A stretch of 64,000 nt of DNA from Neisseria uirgultaei (GTDB lineage: Bacteria; Pseudomonadota; Gammaproteobacteria; Burkholderiales; Neisseriaceae). The stretch lies in NCBI RefSeq assembly GCF_962719845.1, contig NZ_CAUIYF010000003.1:133213-197212 (forward strand), in the 5' to 3' direction. A model generated the notes under the pieces. It was given only the letters and a program-made list of their open reading frames with translations, made no database searches and was not told the origin of the DNA. Position numbers and translations under genes: made by a program. This document shows positions 51,914 through 61,167 of this stretch, in pieces (position 1 is the stretch's first letter; each line of letters opens with the position of its first letter).

Positions 51914-52267
51914 GTGAACAAACAAACCGCTTACTTCCTTGCCTCCTTCAGCCTGATTGCACTGATAATCCTGTCCCTTTCCTGGGAACTGTGGATTGCA
52001 CCTTTGCGCCCGGGCGGTTCGTGGCTCGCGCTCAAAGCCCTGCCCCTCTGCCTGCCGCTTTCAGGTATTCTGAAGAAAAAAATCTATACCTACCAATACA
52101 GCTCTATGCTGGTTCTGATTTATTTTGCCGAAGCCGTCATGCGCCTGTTCGACGCTTATCCCGCAGAACAGATTTGCGCCGCGCTTTCCGCAGTATTCAG
52201 CATCATCTTCTTCATATCCTGCCTGTCGTTCGTCAAACAATACAAGGAAACAAACAATGCCCGCTGA
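51914..52267 (+). CDS. DUF2069 integral membrane protein
   Basis: The 117-aa protein has four hydrophobic segments, with WELWIAPLRPGGSWLALKALPLCLPLSGIL, matching the DUF2069 pattern. The function is not known. It starts with GTG 8 nt after maf and overlaps pglL by 11 nt, so it is likely co-translated with maf and pglL. Confidence 0.78.
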   Translation: MNKQTAYFLASFSLIALIILSLSWELWIAPLRPGGSWLALKALPLCLPLSGILKKKIYTYQYSSMLVLIYFAEAVMRLFDAYPAEQICAALSAVFSIIFFISCLSFVKQYKETNNAR

Positions 52268-54071
52268 AACGACCGTATCCGGCGCGCGCCCCGCCGCCAA
52301 ACTGCCGATTTACATCCTGCCCTGCTTCCTTTGGATAGGCATCGTCCCCTTTACCTTCGCGCTCAGGCTGGAACCGTCGCCCGACTTTTACCACGATGCC
52401 GCCGCCGCAGCCGGCCTGATTGTCCTGTTGTTCTTCACGGCAGGAAAAAAGCTGTTTGATGTCAAAATCCCCGCCATCAGCTTCTTCCTGTTTGCCATGG
52501 CGGCATTTTGGTGGCTTCAGGCACGCCTGATGAACCTGATTTACCCCGGAATGAACGACATCGCCTCTTGGATTTTCATCTTGCTCGCCGTCAGCGCGTG
52601 GGCCTGCAAGAGTTTGGTCGCACACTACGGACAAGAACGCATCGTTACCCTGTTTGCCTGGTCGCTGCTTATCGGCTCCCTGCTTCAATCCTGCATCGTC
52701 GTCATCCAGTTTGCCGGCTGGGAAAACACCCCCCTGCTTCAAAACATCATCGTTTACAGCGGGCAGGGCGTAATCGGACACATCGGGCAGCGCAACAACC
52801 TCGGACACTACCTCATGTGGGGCATACTCGCCGCCGCCTACCTCAACGGACAACGAAAAATCCCCGCCGCCCTCGGCACAATCTGCCTGATTATGCAGAC
52901 CGCCGTTTTAGGTTTGGTCAATTCGCGCACCATCTTGACCTACATAGCCGCCATCGCCCTCATCCTTCCCTTCTGGTATTTCCGTTCGGACAAATCCAAC
53001 AGGCGGACGATACTCGGCATAGCCGCAGCCGTATTCCTTACCGCGCTGTTCCAATTTTCCATGAACACCATTCTGGAAACCTTTATCGGCATCCGCTACG
53101 AAACTGCCGTCGAACGCGTTACCAACGGCGGTTTCACAGACTTGCCGCGCCAAATCGAATGGAATAAAGCCCTTGCCGCCTTCCAGTCCGCCCCGATATT
53201 CGGGCACGGCTGGAACAGTTTTGCCCAACAAACCTTCCTGATCAATGCCGAACAGCACACCATACACGACAACTTCCTCAACAACTTGTTCACCCATTCC
53301 CACAACATCGTCCTCCAACTCCTTGCAGAGATGGGAATCAGCGGCACGCTTCTGGTTGCCGCAACCCTGCTGACGGGCATTGCCGGGCTGCTTAAACGCC
53401 CCCTGACCCCCGCATCGCTTTTCCTGATCTGCACGCTTGCCGTCAGTATGTGCCACAGTATGCTCGAATATCCTTTGTGGTATGTCTATTTCCTCATCCC
53501 CTTCGGACTGATGCTCTTCCTGTCCCCCGCAGAGGCTTCAGACGGCATCGCCTTCAAAAAAGCCGCCAACCTCGGCATACTGACCGCCTCCGCCGCCATA
53601 TTCGCAGGATTGCTGCACTTGGACTGGACATACACCCGGCTGGTTAACGCCTTTTCCCCCGCCACTGACGACAGTGCCAAAACCCTCAACCGGAAAATCA
53701 ACGAACTGCGCTATATTTCCGCAAACAGTCCGATGCTGTCCTTTTATGCCGACTTCTCCCTCGTAAACTTCGCCCTGCCGGAATACCCCGAAACCCAGAC
53801 TTGGGCGGAAGAAGCAACCCTCAAAGCACTAAAATACCGCCCCTACTCCGCCACCTACCGGATTGCCCTCTACCTGATGCGGCAGGGCAAAGTTGCAGAA
53901 GCAAAACAATGGATGCGGGCAACGCAGTCCTATTACCCCTACCTCATGCCCCGATACGCCGACGAAATCCGCAAACTGCCCGTATGGGCGCCGCTGTTGC
54001 CCGAACTGCTCAAAGACTGCAAAGCCTTCGCCGCCGCGCCCGGCCATCCGGAAGCAAAACCCTGCAAATGA
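52257..54071 (+). CDS. pglL: O-oligosaccharyltransferase PglL
   Basis: PglL transfers undecaprenyl-linked glycans to serines of pilin and many periplasmic proteins. The 604-aa protein has about 12-13 membrane helices and a large periplasmic Wzy_C loop containing THSHNIVLQLLAEMG, with the catalytic-type histidine near residue 349. HGWNSFAQQ and HTIHDNF are also conserved. The ATG at 52257 follows AAGGAAA and gives the family length. The phase-variable glycan-modifying pglE at 27 kb acts on the same glycans. An in-frame uptake sequence encodes SDGIAFKK in a loop. Confidence 0.94.
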   Translation: MPAETTVSGARPAAKLPIYILPCFLWIGIVPFTFALRLEPSPDFYHDAAAAAGLIVLLFFTAGKKLFDVKIPAISFFLFAMAAFWWLQARLMNLIYPGMNDIASWIFILLAVSAWACKSLVAHYGQERIVTLFAWSLLIGSLLQSCIVVIQFAGWENTPLLQNIIVYSGQGVIGHIGQRNNLGHYLMWGILAAAYLNGQRKIPAALGTICLIMQTAVLGLVNSRTILTYIAAIALILPFWYFRSDKSNRRTILGIAAAVFLTALFQFSMNTILETFIGIRYETAVERVTNGGFTDLPRQIEWNKALAAFQSAPIFGHGWNSFAQQTFLINAEQHTIHDNFLNNLFTHSHNIVLQLLAEMGISGTLLVAATLLTGIAGLLKRPLTPASLFLICTLAVSMCHSMLEYPLWYVYFLIPFGLMLFLSPAEASDGIAFKKAANLGILTASAAIFAGLLHLDWTYTRLVNAFSPATDDSAKTLNRKINELRYISANSPMLSFYADFSLVNFALPEYPETQTWAEEATLKALKYRPYSATYRIALYLMRQGKVAEAKQWMRATQSYYPYLMPRYADEIRKLPVWAPLLPELLKDCKAFAAAPGHPEAKPCK

Positions 54072-54260
54072 CCCGCGCCGGCGGATGTGTATGCCGCCTG
54101 AAATATAAAGACCCTTGCAAAGCATTGCAAAAAACAGCAAACACGCAGAAAAATACGCTATCAAAAAACATTGCAGCCGTGTTAAGATAAGCCGTTAAAC
54201 ACCTGTTTCATGCCCGTCCCAAACCCGGCGGGCGCATACCACCACGGAAAAGGAAACACC

Positions 54261-54938
54261 ATGAGCCGCGTATTACTCGTAGATGACGATGCCCTGCTGA
54301 CCGAACTGCTGACCGAATACCTGAGCGCCGAAGGTCTGAACGTCCACAGCGTTCCCGACGGGGAGGCAGGCGTACAGGAAATCCTGAGCGGGCAATACGA
54401 TGTAGTCGTATTGGATTCCATGATGCCCAAAATGAACGGCTTGGATGTCTTGAAAAACGTACGCGCCCAAAGCACCGTCCCCATCATCATGCTGACCGCC
54501 AAAGGCGATGACATCGACCGAATCATCGGCTTGGAAATGGGTGCGGACGACTATGTCCCCAAACCCTGCACACCACGCGAACTCTTGGCACGTATCAATG
54601 CCATCCTCCGCCGCGCACAACACAGCGGCGAACAGAACAACGCACCCAACAGCATCTCCGTCAGCGATGTCGTCCTGTACCCCGCCAAACGCCAGGCATC
54701 CGTCAAAGACACGCCGCTCGAACTGACCAGCACCGAATTCAACCTGCTCGAAGTCCTGATGCGCCATGCCGGACAGGTAGTCAGCAAAGAAACCCTGTCC
54801 GTCGAAGCACTCGACCGCAAGCTGGCAAAATTCGACCGCAGTATCGACGTGCACATTTCCAGCATCCGGCACAAGCTGGGCGATGCCTCGCTGATTCAAA
54901 CCGTACGCGGCTTGGGCTACCTGTTTGTCAAAAACTGA
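54261..54938 (+). CDS. misR: Response regulator MisR (OmpR family)
   Basis: The 225-aa regulator has a receiver domain MSRVLLVDDDALLTELL, with the phosphoacceptor Asp in VVVLDSMMPKMNG (about D52), the K in MLTAKGDD, and a winged-helix DNA-binding domain (about 130-225, LTSTEFNLLEVLMRHAGQVVSKE). It pairs with MisS, 12 nt downstream. MisRS is a CpxRA-like envelope-stress/LOS system in Neisseria. AAAAGGAAA precedes the ATG at 54261. Confidence 0.94.
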   Translation: MSRVLLVDDDALLTELLTEYLSAEGLNVHSVPDGEAGVQEILSGQYDVVVLDSMMPKMNGLDVLKNVRAQSTVPIIMLTAKGDDIDRIIGLEMGADDYVPKPCTPRELLARINAILRRAQHSGEQNNAPNSISVSDVVLYPAKRQASVKDTPLELTSTEFNLLEVLMRHAGQVVSKETLSVEALDRKLAKFDRSIDVHISSIRHKLGDASLIQTVRGLGYLFVKN

Positions 54939-54950
54939 AGCAGCGGGCAA

Positions 54951-56357
54951 ATGAAACTGTTCCAACGCATTTTCGCCACATTTTGCGCGGTTATCGTCTG
55001 CGCAATCTTTGTGGCGAGTTTTTCTTTTTGGCTGGTGCAGAACACCCTTGCCGAAAACCAATTCAACCAACGCCGCACCATCGAAACCACATTGATGGGC
55101 AGCATTATTTCCGCATTCAAGACACGGGGCGACAACGGCGCGCGCGAAATCCTGACCGAATGGAAAGACAGCCCCGTCTCATCCGCCGTTTACGTCATAC
55201 AGGGCGACGAGAAAAAAGACATCTTAAACCGCTATATCGACAATTACACCATAGAACGCGCCCGACTGTTTGCCGCCAACAACCCCCATTCCAACCTTGT
55301 CCGCATCGAATACGACCGTTTCGGCGAAGAATACCTGTTCTTCATTAAAGGCTGGGACAACCGCCAGGCACAACGCCTGCCCAGCCCGCTGTTTATCCCG
55401 GGCCTGCCGCTTGCCCCGATTTGGCACGAATTCATCATCCTCTCCTTCATCATCATCGTCGGACTGCTGATGGCATATATCCTTGCCGGCAACATTGCCA
55501 AACCCATCAGAATCTTAGGCAACGGCATGGACAGGGTGGCAAACGGAGAACTTGAAACCCGCATCTCCCAACAGGTCGACGACCGTGATGACGAATTGTC
55601 CCATCTTGCCCTCCAATTCGACAAAATGGCGGAAAAACTCGAAAAACTCGTTGCCAAAGAACGCCACCTGCTCCACCACGTTTCCCACGAAATGCGCTCC
55701 CCGCTTGCCCGTATGCAGGCAATTGTCGGACTGATTCAGGCGCAGCCCCAAAAACAGGAACAATATCTCAAACGGCTGGAAGGCGAACTGACCCGCATGG
55801 ATACGCTGGTCGGCGAACTCTTAACCTTGTCCCGGCTCGAAACCTCCAATATGGCTTTGGAAAAAGAAAACCTGAAACTCCTACCCTTCCTAAGCAACCT
55901 TGTAGAAGACAACCAAAGCATTGCCCAGAAAAACGGGCAAACGGTTACCCTGTCTGCCGACGGGAAAATTCCCGAGAACGCCACCCTATATGCCAATGAA
56001 AGTTACCTGTACCGTGCCTTCGACAACGTTATCCGCAACGCTGTCAATTACAGCCCGGAAGGCAGTACCATCCTGATCAACATCGGACAAGACCACAAAC
56101 ACTGGATTATCGACGTTACCGACAACGGACCGGGTGTGGACGAAATGCAGCTTCCCCACATATTTACCGCCTTCTACCGGGCCGACTCCAGTGCCAACAA
56201 ACCCGGAACAGGACTGGGACTTGCATTGACCCAACATATTATTGGACAGCACTGCGGAAAAATTATCGCCGAAAACATCAAACCAAACGGGCTGCGGATG
56301 CGCTTCATCCTACCCAAGAAAAAAACCGGTTCCAAAACAGAAAAAAGCGTGAACTGA
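54951..56357 (+). CDS. misS: Sensor histidine kinase MisS
   Basis: The 468-aa kinase has two membrane helices (about 7-27 and 158-180) flanking a periplasmic domain. A HAMP region (IAKPIRILGNGMDRVANGELETR), the H-box HHVSHEMRSPLARMQ, N-box FDNVIRNAVNYSPEG and G-boxes TDNGPGVD and GTGLGLALTQ follow. It phosphorylates MisR in response to envelope signals. Confidence 0.94.
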   Translation: MKLFQRIFATFCAVIVCAIFVASFSFWLVQNTLAENQFNQRRTIETTLMGSIISAFKTRGDNGAREILTEWKDSPVSSAVYVIQGDEKKDILNRYIDNYTIERARLFAANNPHSNLVRIEYDRFGEEYLFFIKGWDNRQAQRLPSPLFIPGLPLAPIWHEFIILSFIIIVGLLMAYILAGNIAKPIRILGNGMDRVANGELETRISQQVDDRDDELSHLALQFDKMAEKLEKLVAKERHLLHHVSHEMRSPLARMQAIVGLIQAQPQKQEQYLKRLEGELTRMDTLVGELLTLSRLETSNMALEKENLKLLPFLSNLVEDNQSIAQKNGQTVTLSADGKIPENATLYANESYLYRAFDNVIRNAVNYSPEGSTILINIGQDHKHWIIDVTDNGPGVDEMQLPHIFTAFYRADSSANKPGTGLGLALTQHIIGQHCGKIIAENIKPNGLRMRFILPKKKTGSKTEKSVN

Positions 56358-56362
56358 CCATA

Positions 56363-56391
56363 ATGCCGTCTGAACCCGCTTCAGACGGCAT
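56363..56391 (+). terminator. DUS inverted-pair terminator after misS
   Basis: ATGCCGTCTGAA (56363-56374) and complement (56380-56391). Confidence 0.75.
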
Positions 56392-56474
56392 TGCACAAAC
56401 AGTTACCCCAAAACAAACATACAGTGAGTGCATCTCCAACAATCACGCACATACCGTCCGCAAAGGAATATATC

Positions 56475-58901
56475 ATGCCGACACAAACCGATCCCGGCTA
56501 CTTCTTCATGCCCAACCACATTATCCTGATAGGCGCGAGCGAACAACCGTACAGCCTTGGCGAACGCGTACTCAGCAACCTGCTGAGTACGCCCTTTCAA
56601 GGAAAAATCACCCCCGTAAACCCGCGCCACCACACCATAGCCGGACTGCCCGCCTACACCAGCCTCAACAAAATCCCCGGCAGTGCAGACCTGATTATTG
56701 CCGTTACCCCGCCCGACAGTTACGACACCCTCTTCAAAACCTGCCGCAAAAAGCAGCTCCGACACATCATCCTCATACAGGACTGGGACAGCCTGTCTGC
56801 CGCAGAACTGCACACCGCCGAAACTGCCATCCGCAAACACCACGGCAACGGACTCAACATCACCGCCTGCACCACCGCAGGCATCCAACTGCCCTCACTC
56901 GGACTCAACATCAGTACCCAAGACGGATACGCCGCAGGCCATACCGCCATACTGACCGGCAATGCCGCCGTCAGCCGCCAAATCGACAACATCCTGAACA
57001 AACTCCGTCAAGGCACATCCCGCCACATCAGCCTGCATCCCGGCATCAGCCCCATCGCATCCGCCGATTGGCTCAACCGCTTCGGACACAGCCTGCACAC
57101 CAAAACCGCCGTCCTACACCACAACCCTGAAGAGGATCAGCGCAAACTGTTCAGCGCAATCCGCCAATTTACCCGCCATACGCCGCTGATTCTCCACATC
57201 ACCTGCCGCACGACAGAAACCGACCGTGCCGTACTGCACTGCCTCGCCCGACACTGCAACTTCCTCATCAGTTTCAACGCCGACGACCTCGAAGCCGCAC
57301 TGCGCGCCCAACTGTCCGACCTTCCACCCCTGTCCCGACTCGACATCCTGTCCGACACGCCTGCCGAATGGCTGAACGCGCACGCGCCAAAAAACCTCGC
57401 CCTCCACTTTCCCAACCTTCCCCACCACATCCGCAACGGACACCTGACCGGCACACCCACACCCTCAATCTGCCACGACATCGCCTCACGTCAGCTTGCC
57501 CACCCCGACACCCAAGCCGTCCTAACCATCCTCAGTCCCTCCGGACACGAGGATTACAAAAAAACAGCACGCGCCCTTATCCGCCTGTCCGAACAGACCG
57601 CCAAACCCCTGCTCGTCAGCAGCCCCTTTTCAGACGGCATAACCCATTTCGACACCCCTACACAGGCAATCCGCACCCTTTCCTACCGCAACACCGCCGC
57701 CGCCCTGAAACAGGCACAGCTCGACATTGCACCGCCGCAGCCATGCCGTCTGAAAACACCGCAACCCCAAAACATCAAAAAAGCCCTTACAGCGGCAAAC
57801 CCTTCCCTGCTCGCCGAAGCCCTGCACCTCCCCCCCTACCGGCACACCACCCATAATGCCGTCCAATTCCAATTCGGCAGCCACCCCCTCTATGGCGACA
57901 TCCTGACTGCACACTGCAACGGACAAACCACTGCCGTACTCCCGCCGTTTACCACACTCGACAGCCGCCACCTTGCCCGCTTTGCCGAACTCGACGACAC
58001 ACAAACCCTCGATCAGTTCCTGCACACACTGACCGTCATTCCCGAATACCGCCAACACATTCTCGGCATCACCCTCAACCTCAACGGCGGACAATACAGC
58101 AGCGATTTCATCTTAAAGGCACCCGAAACACACGACACGCCCAAACGCAAGAACACAGGCAAAGCCGCCCAAACCCTCGAACATGCCGCCGCAAAAATGC
58201 AGAGTGCCGCCGCATACCTAAAACACAAAAACCCGACAGCCGCCGAATTTCTCCGCCACACAAGCGAAGCCGCCGCAGAACTGCTCGGCAGCAAAACCGA
58301 AACCGAAGCAGCCGTACCCAACGTACTTGCCCCCTATCCCGCAGCACACCCCAAAACACTGTCCCTAAAAAACAACACGACCGTTACCATTACCCCCCTT
58401 TTGCCCGAAGACGCAGAAGCCAAACAGCAGTTCGTCCGCAGCCTCAGCCCCGAAGCACGGTACACACGCTTCATGACCCATACCAACGAACTTCCTGAAG
58501 GTACATTGGCACGCTTATGCAACCCAGACTACTACTGCGAAGCCGCATGGACAGCAAGAGATAATAACGACAACATCGTCGCCGTCGCCCGCCACAGCCG
58601 CCTGAACCGCAACGAATGCGAGTTCGCCATCGCACTGGCAGAACATATGCGCGGCAGCGGGCTGGCACAAAAAATGATGGGGCTCGTCATCCGTACTGCC
58701 GCACAACAAGGCTACCGCGCCATCAGTGCCGACATTCTCAAAACCAATACCCCCATGATCAAACTTGCTGAAAAATCAGGATTTACCCTCAAGGAATCGG
58801 ACACCGAAAAAAACCTGTACCGCGCATATCTGAACCTTGCGGCAGACAAAACAACAGAAAAAACAAATAAAAACTTGCGCACCGACCACAAAATAACCTA
58901 A
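56475..58901 (+). CDS. PatZ-like protein acetyltransferase (acyl-CoA synthetase-like plus GNAT)
   Basis: The 808-aa protein starts with an NDP-forming acyl-CoA synthetase CoA-binding Rossmann domain (NHIILIGASEQPYSLGERVLSNLL, about 14-37). A succinyl-CoA-ligase-like region follows, then a reduced ATP-grasp-like part ending SHPLYGDILTAHCNGQTTAVLPPF. The C-terminal GNAT domain (about 640-790) has VARHSRLNRNECEFAIALAEHMRGSGLAQKMM. This order matches PatZ/YfiQ, the lysine acetyltransferase that silences acetyl-CoA synthetase. It is shorter than E. coli PatZ (886). AAAGGAATATATC precedes the ATG at 56475. In-frame uptake sequences encode SDGIT and CRLK. Confidence 0.75.
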   Translation: MPTQTDPGYFFMPNHIILIGASEQPYSLGERVLSNLLSTPFQGKITPVNPRHHTIAGLPAYTSLNKIPGSADLIIAVTPPDSYDTLFKTCRKKQLRHIILIQDWDSLSAAELHTAETAIRKHHGNGLNITACTTAGIQLPSLGLNISTQDGYAAGHTAILTGNAAVSRQIDNILNKLRQGTSRHISLHPGISPIASADWLNRFGHSLHTKTAVLHHNPEEDQRKLFSAIRQFTRHTPLILHITCRTTETDRAVLHCLARHCNFLISFNADDLEAALRAQLSDLPPLSRLDILSDTPAEWLNAHAPKNLALHFPNLPHHIRNGHLTGTPTPSICHDIASRQLAHPDTQAVLTILSPSGHEDYKKTARALIRLSEQTAKPLLVSSPFSDGITHFDTPTQAIRTLSYRNTAAALKQAQLDIAPPQPCRLKTPQPQNIKKALTAANPSLLAEALHLPPYRHTTHNAVQFQFGSHPLYGDILTAHCNGQTTAVLPPFTTLDSRHLARFAELDDTQTLDQFLHTLTVIPEYRQHILGITLNLNGGQYSSDFILKAPETHDTPKRKNTGKAAQTLEHAAAKMQSAAAYLKHKNPTAAEFLRHTSEAAAELLGSKTETEAAVPNVLAPYPAAHPKTLSLKNNTTVTITPLLPEDAEAKQQFVRSLSPEARYTRFMTHTNELPEGTLARLCNPDYYCEAAWTARDNNDNIVAVARHSRLNRNECEFAIALAEHMRGSGLAQKMMGLVIRTAAQQGYRAISADILKTNTPMIKLAEKSGFTLKESDTEKNLYRAYLNLAADKTTEKTNKNLRTDHKIT

Positions 58902-58945
58902 AATCGGCAGTTTCCATATATCCGATTTTCTCAAAAGGACTCAAA

Positions 58946-59191
58946 ATGGTAGTTATCCGTTTGGCACGCGGCGGCTCAAAACACCGCCCTTTCTACAACG
59001 TCATCGTTACTGACTCACGCAACCGCCGCGACGGCCGCTTCATTGAACGCGTAGGCTTCTACAATCCCGTAGCCAACGAAAAACAAGAGCGTGTACGCCT
59101 CAACGCAGACCGCCTGAACCACTGGATTGCACAAGGTGCGCAGGTTAGCGACTCTGTTGCAAAACTGATTAAAGAACAAAAAGCCGCCTAA
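58946..59191 (+). CDS. rpsP: 30S ribosomal protein S16
   Basis: The 81-aa protein MVVIRLARGGSKHRPFYNVIVTDSRNRRDGRFIERVGFYNP is classic S16. First gene of the conserved rpsP-rimM-trmD-rplS operon. AAAAGGACTC precedes the ATG. Confidence 0.97.
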   Translation: MVVIRLARGGSKHRPFYNVIVTDSRNRRDGRFIERVGFYNPVANEKQERVRLNADRLNHWIAQGAQVSDSVAKLIKEQKAA

Positions 59192-59206
59192 TCCGTATTT
59201 TCCGAC

Positions 59207-59716
59207 ATGACAGACACTCAAAACCGGGTAGCCATGGGCTACATCAAAGGTGTATTCGGCATAAAAGGCTGGTTGAAAATTGCCGCCAACACCGAATATT
59301 CCGACAGCCTTTTGGACTACCCCGAGTGGTATTTGGTCAAGGACGGCAAAACCGTCAGCGTTACCCTTGAAGCCGGAAAAGTCGTCAACGGCGAACTCCA
59401 AGTCAAATTCGAAGGCATAGACGATCGCGATTCAGCATTCTCATTGCGCGGTTACACCATCGAGATACCCCGTGAAGCATTCGCCCCGACAGAAGAAGAC
59501 GAATACTACTGGGCAGACTTGGTCGGCATGACCGTCGTCAACAAAGACCACACCGTTTTAGGCAAGGTAAGCAACCTGATGGAAACCGGCGCAAACGACG
59601 TATTGATGATTGACGGAGAACACGGGCAGATTCTGATTCCGTTCGTTTCCCAATATATCGAAACCGTCGATACCGGCAGCAAGACCATTACTGCCGACTG
59701 GGGTTTGGACTACTGA
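59207..59716 (+). CDS. rimM: 16S rRNA processing protein RimM
   Basis: RimM helps mature the 30S head domain. The 169-aa protein has RVAMGYIKGVFGIKGWLKI, YWADLVGMTV and the PRC-barrel C-terminal domain with LIPFVSQYIE. Its stop overlaps the trmD start (TGATG). Confidence 0.94.
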   Translation: MTDTQNRVAMGYIKGVFGIKGWLKIAANTEYSDSLLDYPEWYLVKDGKTVSVTLEAGKVVNGELQVKFEGIDDRDSAFSLRGYTIEIPREAFAPTEEDEYYWADLVGMTVVNKDHTVLGKVSNLMETGANDVLMIDGEHGQILIPFVSQYIETVDTGSKTITADWGLDY

Positions 59717-60465
59717 TGCTTATCCAGGCAGTTACCATTTTCCCCGAAATGTTCGACAGCATTACTCGCTACGGCGTAACAGGACGCGCGAACAGACAGG
59801 GAATCTGGCAGTTTGAAGCCGTCAATCCCCGAAAGTTTGCCGACAACAGATTGGGCTACATCGACGACCGCCCGTTTGGCGGCGGCCCGGGAATGATTAT
59901 GATGGCTCCGCCGCTTCATGCGGCAATAGAACATGCCAAAGCACAATCTTCCCAAACCGCAAAAGTCATCTACCTCAGCCCGCAAGGGAAACCGCTGACA
60001 CATAAAAAGGCGGTAGAACTGGCCAAGCTCCCGCATATGATTTTATTGTGCGGACGGTATGAGGGCATAGACGAAAGACTGCTGCAAAGCAGCGTCGATG
60101 AAGAAATCAGCATTGGAGACTTCGTCGTTTCCGGCGGAGAGCTTCCCGCCATGATGCTGATGGATGCGGTATTGAGGCTCGTACCCGGCGTATTGGGCGA
60201 CATACAGTCTGCCGAACAGGATTCGTTCTCAAGCGGCATTTTGGACTGCCCCCACTACACCAAACCCTTAGAATTTCAAGGCATGGCTGTTCCGGAAGTA
60301 TTGCGTTCCGGCAATCATGGCTTGATAGCGGAATGGCGGTTGGAACAATCGCTGCGCCGCACCTTGGAGCGCAGACCCGATCTTTTGGAAAAGCGCGTTT
60401 TAATCCCAAAGGAATCCCGCCTCTTGGAAACCATCCGGCAAGAGCAACGGGAAATCCAATCATAA
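59716..60465 (+). CDS. trmD: tRNA (guanine-N1)-methyltransferase
   Basis: TrmD methylates G37 of tRNAs, using SAM in a trefoil knot. The 249-aa protein has FPEMFDSITRYGVTGRA, DDRPFGGGPGMIMM, LCGRYEGIDERLLQ and ISIGDFVVSGGELPAMMLMDA. It is essential for reading-frame maintenance. Confidence 0.96.
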   Translation: MLIQAVTIFPEMFDSITRYGVTGRANRQGIWQFEAVNPRKFADNRLGYIDDRPFGGGPGMIMMAPPLHAAIEHAKAQSSQTAKVIYLSPQGKPLTHKKAVELAKLPHMILLCGRYEGIDERLLQSSVDEEISIGDFVVSGGELPAMMLMDAVLRLVPGVLGDIQSAEQDSFSSGILDCPHYTKPLEFQGMAVPEVLRSGNHGLIAEWRLEQSLRRTLERRPDLLEKRVLIPKESRLLETIRQEQREIQS

Positions 60466-60480
60466 TTTAGGAAAAAAACA

Positions 60481-60846
60481 ATGAACCTGATTCAACAGCT
60501 CGAGCAAGAAGAAATTGCCCGCCTGAACAAAGAAATCCCCGAATTCGCACCGGGCGACACCGTAGTCGTATCCGTACGCGTCGTGGAGGGTACTCGCAGC
60601 CGTCTGCAAGCCTACGAAGGCGTTGTCATTGCACGCCGCAACCGCGGTCTGAACAGCAACTTCATCGTCCGCAAAATCTCCAGCGGCGAAGGTGTTGAAC
60701 GTACTTTCCAACTGTACTCTCCTACCGTCGAAAAAATCGAAGTCAAACGCCGTGGCGACGTACGCCGTGCCAAACTGTACTACCTGCGCGGCCTGACCGG
60801 TAAAGCTGCACGCATCAAAGAAAAACTGCCTGCACGCAAAGGTTAA
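60481..60846 (+). CDS. rplS: 50S ribosomal protein L19
   Basis: The 121-aa protein MNLIQQLEQEEIARLNKEIPEFAPGDTVVVSVRVVEGTRSRLQAYEGVVIARRNRGLNSNFIVRKIS is L19, near the 30S-50S interface. AGGAAAAAA precedes the ATG. Last gene of the operon. Confidence 0.97.
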   Translation: MNLIQQLEQEEIARLNKEIPEFAPGDTVVVSVRVVEGTRSRLQAYEGVVIARRNRGLNSNFIVRKISSGEGVERTFQLYSPTVEKIEVKRRGDVRRAKLYYLRGLTGKAARIKEKLPARKG

Positions 60847-60862
60847 TAAGCGATTTTTCCCA

Positions 60863-60888
60863 ATGCCGTCTGAACGTTCAGACGGCAT
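60863..60888 (+). terminator. Compact DUS terminator of the rpsP-rplS operon
   Basis: ATGCCGTCTGAA (60863-60874), 2-nt spacer, complement (60877-60888), then TTTTTT. Confidence 0.9.
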
Positions 60889-60989
60889 TTTTTATTGCCG
60901 CGATGCCGGCAAGGCAGCGATATGCCTGACCCTCATCCACCTTGATTAACAATCACTCCCACCTATTCAAGCAGAATTTACAGACCAAA

Positions 60990-61020
60990 CGTTATACAGT
61001 ATCATATCCGCCATATAACG
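60990..61020 (+). promoter_or_regulatory. Candidate metalloregulator operator upstream of mntA
   Basis: CGTTATA (60990-60996) and TATAACG (61014-61020) form a spaced inverted repeat enclosing GTATCATATC. The half-sites resemble Zur/PerR-type boxes. The rest of 60894-61062 shows no gene. Confidence 0.4.
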
Positions 61021-61062
61021 ATAACCGCTTTGCCAACTTCCCTTTCAAAACTGCAAATCATT

Positions 61063-61167
61063 ATGACACCTTCCCTCTTACTGTCAGGATTGACCTTCCG
61101 CCTCATCCTTGCCCTGATTGCCGTATCCCTTTTATGGGGTGTTTACCTTTGGGCGGTATCGGTATGA
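61063..61167 (+). CDS. 34-aa single-helix membrane peptide coupled to mntA
   Basis: An ATG at 61063 opens a 34-codon frame, MTPSLLLSGLTFRLILALIAVSLLWGVYLWAVSV. Its TGA (61165-61167) overlaps the mntA ATG (ATGA arrangement). The product is one hydrophobic helix with an Arg near the N-terminal side. No known family is recognised. The Shine-Dalgarno is weak, and the overlap suggests translational coupling or a leader role. It could be a small transporter subunit or a leader peptide; neither is shown. Confidence 0.5.
   Translation: MTPSLLLSGLTFRLILALIAVSLLWGVYLWAVSV

Noticed and set aside
60942..61163. N-terminal extension of mntA by 74 codons
   Set aside because: The extension has no ATPase homology, lacks a ribosome site and would overlap the 34-codon membrane peptide in another frame.
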